From Oscillospiraceae bacterium (GTDB lineage: Bacteria > Bacillota > Clostridia > Clostridiales > Clostridiaceae), in NCBI GenBank assembly GCA_009785875.1, contig WQUF01000280.1, positions 1 to 11,136 on the forward strand: a stretch of 11,136 nt of DNA, given 5' to 3'. The notes beneath the pieces are model-generated. The model saw only the letters and a list, made by a program, of their open reading frames with translations. It was not told the origin of the DNA and did no database searches. Of the stretch, positions 6,825 to 11,136 are shown in pieces (within the stretch, counting starts at the first letter, position 1; every line of letters starts with the position of its first letter). The translations under genes were made by a program, and so were the position numbers.

Positions 6825-7168
6825 TATATCCCTCCCAGTGCCTTTATCGCTTTATCTAAATTATTATAATACTTCACTATTTTAAAAATTCCAGATAGAT
6901 CAAAGATGGTTCTAACTCTATTTGAAACATTTATAAGGGCTGCATCACCATTTTTCATCTGGAGTTTTTTATACCTTCCAATTACAACTCCAATACCTGA
7001 GCTATCCATAAAAGTTACATTTTTAAAGTCGAAGATAAGGTTGTCTATGTTATAGGTATCAATTAAATTGTCGAGCTTAACCCTTACTTCTTCTGCGCTA
7101 TGATGATCTAGTTCTCCAAAAAGCTTAACTATTAACATTTTATTTTTTCTTTCAAAACTTAATTCCAT
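6824..7168 (-). CDS. spoIIAA: Anti-anti-sigma F factor SpoIIAA
   Basis: A 114-residue STAS-domain protein that, when unphosphorylated, displaces SigF from SpoIIAB and so starts forespore gene expression. The GELDHH motif (18-23) and the phosphorylation loop FMDSSGIGVVIGRYK (53-67) are nearly identical to B. subtilis SpoIIAA. The target serine is Ser57, equivalent to Ser58 there. A C-terminal helix (FDLSGIFKIV) completes the fold. The phosphatase SpoIIE that would activate it is not in this window. The ATG at 7168 was chosen over a GTG at 7177 because AGGTGGA lies five bases upstream and overlaps that GTG. It is the first gene of the operon, behind a SigH-type promoter. Its last codons carry the ribosome binding site of spoIIAB, a hallmark of translational coupling. 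Confidence 0.96.
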   Translation of the reverse strand: MELSFERKNKMLIVKLFGELDHHSAEEVRVKLDNLIDTYNIDNLIFDFKNVTFMDSSGIGVVIGRYKKLQMKNGDAALINVSNRVRTIFDLSGIFKIVKYYNNLDKAIKALGGI

Positions 7169-7205
7169 AAGATCCACCTGCCTAAGTTATGTGCTTATTA
7201 GATAA

Positions 7206-7234
7206 TTATTCTACATTTTACAATTAATTCCTTC
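7206..7234 (-). promoter_or_regulatory. SigH-type promoter of the spoIIA operon
   Basis: On the minus strand GAAGGAATT (7234-7226) and GTAGAATAA (7214-7206) match the B. subtilis SigH consensus (RnAGGAwWW and RnnGAATWW) at every defined position, with an 11-base spacer. This is exactly where SigH would be expected, since B. subtilis spoIIA is transcribed by SigH under Spo0A control. The 5' leader would be about 30 bases. I found no good Spo0A box (TGTCGAA-like) upstream: TTTTGAA near 7287 is a poor match. Confidence 0.8.
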
Positions 7235-7272
7235 TATTAAGCTAGTTTACTTAGTATTAATATTAACCTACA

Positions 7273-7301
7273 TTGATTGTAGTATTCAAAATTGTTATAA
7301 T
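7273..7301 (+). promoter_or_regulatory. SigA-type promoter of speE
   Basis: TTGATT (7273-7278) and TATAAT (7296-7301) are spaced by exactly 17 bases, about 30 bases before the speE start. A small inverted repeat CTACA-5-TGTAG (7269-7283) covers the -35 and could be an operator, but at five bases per arm it may be chance. The promoter is back to back with the SigH promoter of spoIIA, about 40 bases away. Confidence 0.7.
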
Positions 7302-7332
7302 AAAAAAAAAATTATTTTAAGGAGATTTAATT

Positions 7333-8163
7333 ATGCTAGATTTATGGTTAAAAGAAGCACAAATTGATGATGTGGCTCTTACATATAAAATCGAAAAAAC
7401 GCTCATCCGAAAGCAAACAAAATATCAGGATTTAGCCATTGTAGAAACTAAGAGATTTGGTAGAATGCTCCTCTTAGATGGCATAGTCCAAACTACCATT
7501 ATGGATGAATTCATATATCACGAGATGATAACCCATATTCCTCTTTTTGCGCACAAAAATCCTAAAAGGGTTTTAGTAGTTGGAGGCGGAGATGGAGGTG
7601 CTGTACGGGAAATATTAAAACATTCTAATATAGATAAAGTTGTTTTATGCGAAATAGATGAAGATGTGATAAAATATTCTAAAGAATTTCTGCCTGAAAT
7701 CAGCTGCGCTCTTGATAATCCTAAGTGTGAGATTTTCATTGGAGATGGTTTAAATTATGTTATAGAGCATAAAAATGAATTCGATGTTATCGTCGTTGAT
7801 TCAACCGATCCATTTTCAGTGGGAGAAAATTTATTTGGCGGTAGTTTTTACAAAGCGATTTTTGAATGCTTAAAGGAAGATGGTATATTTATAGCTCAAA
7901 CTGAAACGCCTTTTTTGCTTCCAGATTTAGTTAAAAAAATTTACAAAGATGTAGAAATTGCATTCCCAATAGCTAAAATATTCCTAGCAGGTATACCGAC
8001 ATATCCAACTGGTTTTTGGAGCTTTACTGTAGGGAGCAAAAAATACGACCCAAGCAAATTTTCTAAAAGTGAAGTTCCTTTTCCTACTAAATATTATAAT
8101 AAAGAGCTCCATGAAGCGTGCTTTGTACTTCCTCAATATATAAAAGATTTAATAAATAAATAG
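7333..8163 (+). CDS. speE: Spermidine synthase (polyamine aminopropyltransferase)
   Basis: SpeE transfers an aminopropyl group from decarboxylated S-adenosylmethionine to putrescine, giving spermidine and methylthioadenosine in the cytoplasm. The 276 residues equal the length of B. subtilis SpeE and align along the whole protein. An N-terminal beta domain carries QDLAIVET (32-39) and the LLDGIVQTT segment; YHEM (62-65) follows. The Rossmann core has GGGDGG (84-89) for the nucleotide substrate, the acidic CEID with Glu107, GDG at 137-139, and the catalytic DSTDP (156-160, Asp156 and Asp159), then PTYPTGFWSFTVGSKKYDP. The start has AAGGAGA eight bases upstream. No speD, speA or speB is in the window. 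In the usual bacterial GPAE-like segment after DSTDP this protein has FSVGEN, a minor variation. Divergently transcribed from spoIIA. The exact product (spermidine or another polyamine) is not proven by sequence. Confidence 0.94.
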   Translation: MLDLWLKEAQIDDVALTYKIEKTLIRKQTKYQDLAIVETKRFGRMLLLDGIVQTTIMDEFIYHEMITHIPLFAHKNPKRVLVVGGGDGGAVREILKHSNIDKVVLCEIDEDVIKYSKEFLPEISCALDNPKCEIFIGDGLNYVIEHKNEFDVIVVDSTDPFSVGENLFGGSFYKAIFECLKEDGIFIAQTETPFLLPDLVKKIYKDVEIAFPIAKIFLAGIPTYPTGFWSFTVGSKKYDPSKFSKSEVPFPTKYYNKELHEACFVLPQYIKDLINK

Positions 8164-8242
8164 TTGATTCTATAAGAATTACCTGAAAAATGCTAATAAG
8201 CCTATGAAGCAAAGCTCTTATCCTCTTTTTTATAATACAAAG

Positions 8243-8273
8243 TTAACTGCACCTTTCAAAAAGTTGCAGTTAA
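8243..8273. repeat. Perfect 9-bp stem hairpin downstream of speE
   Basis: TTAACTGCA (8243-8251) and TGCAGTTAA (8265-8273) pair perfectly. After one C/T mismatch, four more pairs close the stem around a CAA loop. It lies 80 bases after the speE stop. No U run follows on either strand, so it is not a classical terminator. It could protect the 3' end of the speE transcript or be a factor-assisted stop. Confidence 0.7.
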
Positions 8274-8320
8274 AATATTCCACTTTTTTATAACAAAAAT
8301 TTAGACAAATTTCAATCCAC

Positions 8321-8367
8321 TCATTATATTTTTAATAATATATTTTATACTATTAAAAATATAATGA
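8321..8367. repeat. 17-bp perfect inverted repeat, 13-base spacer
   Basis: The arms 8321-8337 and 8351-8367 are exact reverse complements over 17 bases. The arms begin TCATTATA and end TATAATGA, and contain almost only A and T. There is no U run after it on either strand and no consensus parS (GTTTCACGTGAAAC type). It might be a protein-binding site, a transcript-end structure, or a remnant of a small mobile element; none is shown by the sequence. Confidence 0.75.
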
Positions 8368-8391
8368 ACTTAGTTTATTTCGAAATACACT

Positions 8392-8411
8392 AAAAAAGCC
8401 ATCTTCGACTT
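8392..8411 (-). terminator. Probable terminator of the ParB-like gene
   Basis: On the minus strand AAGTC (8411-8407), loop GAAGAT, GGCTT (8400-8396) forms a 5-bp stem with one G-U pair, followed by T residues to 8392. The stem is short, but the run of U is good. It lies about 80 bases beyond the stop of the ParB-like gene. Confidence 0.45.
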
Positions 8412-8493
8412 ATTTTTCAAAAAATGTTTTTTATAATTTCTTTTGATTAAGATTATATTTTTATCGAAAGTTTTGGTTCTTTAAATTAAAATA

Positions 8494-9651
8494 TTAAGCT
8501 ATTTTTTCATAACTTAAATTGCTAGCAAGCTTCCTCAATGTCTTTTCATCTATTAAATTTTGTTTAGCATAAATTTCCATAGCGTCTTCATCGTATTTAA
8601 ATTTAAATAAACTGCTTGTATTTCCTCTAGTGTAGTCATTTGCAAATGGGTTTATCTTATCTTTTTTAAAATTCAAGATATATTCTAAAAGCGATCCTAT
8701 AAATCTTTTATCCACTTCTATTGTTATTTTTGTCTTTGGAGGCGAATAATTCTCTAATTCCTTGATCTTAGCATCTAATTCTTCTAAAGAGATATTCCCT
8801 TCTTTTGTTATGAGTTTTAATTTATAAATCGTGTTGACTCCTTTAACTCCAAATCTTTCTAGAATATTTATTTGAGTCTCTTTTGATACTTTAGTTAAAT
8901 ATAAAGCAGATTTTAGTGTAATCCTTCCTTCATAAAGAAGAGTTAATCCAGGATCGCATAACTTCTTTACTCTTAAGAAATTAAAGATAGAGGATTCAGA
9001 CATATCAAAGACTTTAGAAAGTTCTGCAGCCAAATTGGACTCGTTCCTGTAATTTTTAACCAATTTCATAATTTCATAGTTTTGTATTAAGCTTTGAATC
9101 ATATTAAATTTTGAAATAGACCTAAATTTGATGTTTGATTCAATTATCATGCTTCTAAGGAAGAGTTCATCGACTTCTGTAGAATTGATCACATATGCAG
9201 GGATGAATTTATACCTTTCCTCAAAATTTAGTTCATAGAGGCTGATAAATGCTAGAAGTCTTAGACGACCGCAGATTACCGTGTGAGTCCCATCAGGCTC
9301 TCTCGTCACATAGATCGGATCTAATAAGCCAATCGCATCGATGCTTCGCATGAGTTCGGCTACATCAGCTTCTTTTACTTCGAATAAATTCCACCCAATA
9401 GGAGTATCTGTTATAGTTTCAATATCGACTCTTTCAAAGTTTTCATAAAAGTTAACACCTTCAGCAAAGTTCTTTTCTCTTTTAATTATAGATTCCTTTT
9501 CTCTAGCAGCCCATTTTTTTACCTCTTCAGGGGAATGATTCACCTTCACTTCTGTTGTTGTGACAATAATATCATCATTTTTTAGCCTGTAAGTTGGTCT
9601 GAGGTCAGTTCCATATATATTACCAGGATCTTCTTTAAAACAATTAGCCAT
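8494..9651 (-). CDS. ParB-like DNA-binding protein without a ParA partner
   Basis: A 385-residue protein with the domain order of ParB/Spo0J/Noc. Residues about 75-155 form the ParB N-terminal domain, with SIDAIGLLDPIYV (103-115) corresponding to the conserved S-x-x-x-x-G-x-x-x-P-I-x-V segment, and ICGRLRLLAF (126-135) at the place of the CTP-binding G-E-R-R-x-R-A motif, of which only some residues remain. ESNIKFRSIS (171-180) corresponds to the E-N-x-Q-R box. A helix-turn-helix (about 207-231, SNLAAELSKVFDMSESSIFNFL) and a KorB-like helical part (to about 262) follow. Residues 290-385 are an unassigned C-terminal region. The first 70 residues are a charged extension not seen in chromosomal ParB. 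The ATG follows AAGGAG. No parA or parS is present, and chromosomal partition genes usually sit near the origin with soj, so this is more likely an orphan, possibly from a plasmid or integrated element. Function is not established. Confidence 0.8.
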   Translation of the reverse strand: MANCFKEDPGNIYGTDLRPTYRLKNDDIIVTTTEVKVNHSPEEVKKWAAREKESIIKREKNFAEGVNFYENFERVDIETITDTPIGWNLFEVKEADVAELMRSIDAIGLLDPIYVTREPDGTHTVICGRLRLLAFISLYELNFEERYKFIPAYVINSTEVDELFLRSMIIESNIKFRSISKFNMIQSLIQNYEIMKLVKNYRNESNLAAELSKVFDMSESSIFNFLRVKKLCDPGLTLLYEGRITLKSALYLTKVSKETQINILERFGVKGVNTIYKLKLITKEGNISLEELDAKIKELENYSPPKTKITIEVDKRFIGSLLEYILNFKKDKINPFANDYTRGNTSSLFKFKYDEDAMEIYAKQNLIDEKTLRKLASNLSYEKIA

Positions 9652-9746
9652 TTTTTCTTCTCCTTATTATTTTTTATACTTTATTTATATTCAAAAAAAT
9701 ATTTTTTATGATGTAATATTTTAAGAGTAATATATTCAAGAATATT

Positions 9747-9775
9747 TTGATAATTGTTATTTAACAATGTATAAT
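9747..9775 (+). promoter_or_regulatory. SigA-type promoter of namA with a palindrome in its spacer
   Basis: TTGATA (9747-9752) and TATAAT (9770-9775) are spaced by exactly 17 bases, about 32 bases before the namA start. The spacer contains the perfect palindrome ATTGTTA-TT-TAACAAT (9753-9768). A second inverted repeat, ATATTC-AA-GAATAT (9732-9745), sits directly upstream of the -35. Both look like candidate repressor or activator sites. A second TATAAT (9779-9784) has no matching -35. Confidence 0.75.
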
Positions 9776-9807
9776 TAGTATAATCATTAAAATATTAGGA
9801 GGTTTTT

Positions 9808-10830
9808 ATGTCTAAATTATTCTCACCTTATTCAATAAAAAATTTAACCCTTAAAAATAGAATAGTCATGGCACCCATGTGCATGAATATGGCTGATAAA
9901 TTGGGTAACGCTAAAGACTTTCATGTAATCCATTATGCCACTAGAGCTATAGGTGGTGTTGGATTAATCATAACTGAAGCAACTGCGGTTGAAAGCTGTG
10001 GAAGAATAACTTCTTTTGATTTAGGCATCTGGAACGATTATCAAATCGATGGTCTTAAGAGAATAACAAAATCCATAAAGAGATACGGATCAGTAGCAGG
10101 TATACAACTTGCCCATGCAGGTAGAAAATGTGAAGCAGCTGAAGAAAGTCAAATTTTTGCTCCATCACCTATTGCCTATGACGACACATATCGAATTCCT
10201 GTTGAAATGACAGATAGCGATATGAATAGGATCATCACTTCATTTTCCAATGCTACATATAGAGCAAAGATATGTGGGTTTGATTTCATTGAAATTCATG
10301 CTGCTCATGGATACTTAATAAATCAATTCTTGTCTCCTTTGACTAATAAAAGAAATGACGAATTTAATGGTCCAATTGAAAATAGAGCTAAATTTTTAAT
10401 TTTAATCATAAAAGCAGTTAGAGACCTCTGGGATGGTCCTTTAGGTATTAGAATTAGTGCAGAGGATTTTCTGGAAGAAGGAAATCATCCTGATGATTTA
10501 GCTGTGGTATGCAAACTTGCTAAAGAAAATGGTGTTGATATCATAAATGTCAGCTCAGGTGGAGTTGTAAGTATTTCCCCAAAAGTTTACCCTGGTTATC
10601 AGTTAAAATATGCAGAATTAATTAAAAAAGAAGCTAATGTGCCTGTTATTGCAGGAGGACTCCTCACTGAGGTCCTTCATATGGAAGAAATATTATCTAA
10701 TGACAGAGCAGATTTAATATTCCTAGGACGTGAACTATTAAGAAATCCTTATTTCCCTCAATATGCAGCAAACAAATTAGGTGAAAATATCGATTGGCAT
10801 ATTGCATATGAAAGAGGTAGAATAAGATAA
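9808..10830 (+). CDS. namA: NADPH dehydrogenase / ene-reductase of the YqjM (NamA) type
   Basis: A flavin (FMN) enzyme of the old yellow enzyme family that reduces activated C=C bonds with NAD(P)H. It aligns over its full 340 residues with B. subtilis YqjM/NamA (338). Cys25 (the modulating active-site Cys26 of YqjM), the substrate-binding HAAHGY with His164, His167 and Tyr169 at the same numbers as in YqjM, the QLAHAGRK segment (100-107), the ENRAKF segment, the phosphate-binding FLGRELLRNP, and YERG with Arg336 (the arginine finger reaching the neighbouring subunit) are all present. One active-site residue differs: Tyr28 of YqjM is Asn27 here. The ATG follows AGGAGG. It is a single-gene unit with its own promoter and a strong terminator. 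Baiji-type 2,4-dienoyl-CoA reductases share the barrel but are much longer, with an extra FAD/NAD domain. Natural substrate is unknown. Confidence 0.9.
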   Translation: MSKLFSPYSIKNLTLKNRIVMAPMCMNMADKLGNAKDFHVIHYATRAIGGVGLIITEATAVESCGRITSFDLGIWNDYQIDGLKRITKSIKRYGSVAGIQLAHAGRKCEAAEESQIFAPSPIAYDDTYRIPVEMTDSDMNRIITSFSNATYRAKICGFDFIEIHAAHGYLINQFLSPLTNKRNDEFNGPIENRAKFLILIIKAVRDLWDGPLGIRISAEDFLEEGNHPDDLAVVCKLAKENGVDIINVSSGGVVSISPKVYPGYQLKYAELIKKEANVPVIAGGLLTEVLHMEEILSNDRADLIFLGRELLRNPYFPQYAANKLGENIDWHIAYERGRIR

Positions 10831-10837
10831 ATAAGAT

Positions 10838-10883
10838 AAAAAATGTGACTGTTTATACACCTTAGTGTATAAACAGTCATTTT
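10838..10883. terminator. Bidirectional terminator between namA and the right-edge gene
   Basis: A perfect 15-bp stem (10846-10860 with 10865-10879) with loop CTTA is flanked by A residues on the left and TTTT on the right (10880-10883), so it gives a U run in both directions. It stands between two convergent genes, 15 bases after the namA stop and 41 bases before the stop of the other gene. Confidence 0.9.
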
Positions 10884-10923
10884 CAACATCATCATAATTA
10901 GTAATTAAAAATTAACGATATTT

Positions 10924-11136
10924 CTAATAACTTGCTCTATCAACTATCCCATTTAAAAATGAAACTTTAAACGCTCTACCATTTACAAAATAATAAGCTG
11001 TTCCATTTTGTCTATTGTTGACTAATGAGCCTTCTCCTGCATTTGTAAATAAAGGTTCCATACCTGTCGCTGCTACTACTTCATCATAAGTCATTCCTCT
11101 TCTGATACTGTTAATGTTAGCAGTAGTCAATGAGTA
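10924..11136 (-). CDS. Partial SmpA/BLIP-like small protein (C-terminal part)
   Basis: Only the C-terminal 70 or so residues are in the window: the frame is open to the right edge, and the TTG at 11130 is a doubtful start with no visible ribosome binding site. The segment INSIRRGMTYDEVVAATGME is the helix-turn signature of the SmpA/OmlA and BLIP (beta-lactamase inhibitor protein)-like fold. It is followed by short beta strands containing NGTAYYFVNGRAFKVSF and FLNGIVDRASY, as in the conserved F-x-N-G-x-V ending of those proteins. In Gram-positive bacteria such domains occur in small secreted or lipoprotein proteins of unknown role. A signal peptide, if any, would lie outside the window. It converges with namA and ends after the shared terminator. 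Confidence 0.6.
   Translation of the reverse strand, partial: YSLTTANINSIRRGMTYDEVVAATGMEPLFTNAGEGSLVNNRQNGTAYYFVNGRAFKVSFLNGIVDRASY

Larger units (their letters stand above)
8164..8493. other. Gene-free AT-rich stretch between speE and the ParB-like gene
   Basis: These 330 bases separate the convergent ends of speE and the ParB-like gene. No open frame has a credible ribosome binding site; the longest, 29 codons from 8204, lacks one. It holds a strong hairpin (8243-8273), a 17-bp perfect inverted repeat (8321-8367) and a probable terminator for the minus strand (8392-8411), each listed separately. No tRNA or other known RNA was recognised. Confidence 0.7.

Noticed and set aside
7518..7739. 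73-codon open frame on the minus strand inside speE
   Set aside because: It lies wholly within speE, whose full-length family match and motifs are unambiguous, and it has no credible start signal.
8204..8293. 29-codon open frame downstream of speE
   Set aside because: No ribosome binding site precedes it, it runs through the strong hairpin at 8243-8273, and its composition is that of AT-rich non-coding DNA.

Overview
The window is AT-rich DNA from an endospore-forming, low-GC Gram-positive bacterium, most likely an anaerobic member of class Clostridia. The evidence is a complete spoIIAA-spoIIAB-sigF operon, a spoVAC-spoVAD-spoVAE operon of the short clostridial type (no spoVAA, spoVAB, spoVAEa or spoVAF), strong AGGAGG-type ribosome binding sites and U-tract terminators. 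I cannot name the genus from the sequence.

Layout. Positions 1-1030 hold a plus-strand DUF5688-family gene of unknown function, ended by a hairpin terminator that faces a minus-strand membrane-anchored metallo-beta-lactamase-fold hydrolase (1079-1774). Then, all on the minus strand and given here in order of transcription: the spoIIA operon (7168 to 5536, with a very good SigH-type promoter and a strong terminator), a GNAT-type acetyltransferase (5450-4692), a repeat-rich coiled-coil protein with its own promoter and terminator (4519-3866), and the spoVAC-AD-AE operon (3745-1907). Divergent from spoIIA is speE (7333-8163). A 330-bp gene-free stretch (8164-8493) carries two conspicuous inverted repeats and a probable terminator. 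It is followed by a minus-strand ParB-like protein without a ParA partner (8494-9651). Divergent from this is a NamA/YqjM-type old yellow enzyme (9808-10830), which converges on a partial small SmpA/BLIP-like gene at the right edge.

How the genes work together. SpoIIAA, SpoIIAB and SigF form the partner-switching module that activates the first forespore sigma factor. SpoVAC, SpoVAD and SpoVAE build the forespore inner-membrane channel for dipicolinic acid uptake and release. In many clostridia these two blocks are adjacent. Here a terminator, an acetyltransferase and a coiled-coil gene sit between them, so the spoVA genes must be transcribed independently. The remaining genes (spermidine synthase, ene-reductase, ParB-like protein, MBL hydrolase) look like individually transcribed units.

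Nothing here is clearly a new multi-gene system. The items most worth a second look are the hendecad-repeat coiled-coil protein inserted in the sporulation cluster, the 32-residue N-terminal extension on SpoIIAB, the orphan ParB-like protein with a degenerate nucleotide-binding motif, the perfect palindrome filling the spacer of the namA promoter, and the 17-bp perfect inverted repeat downstream of speE.
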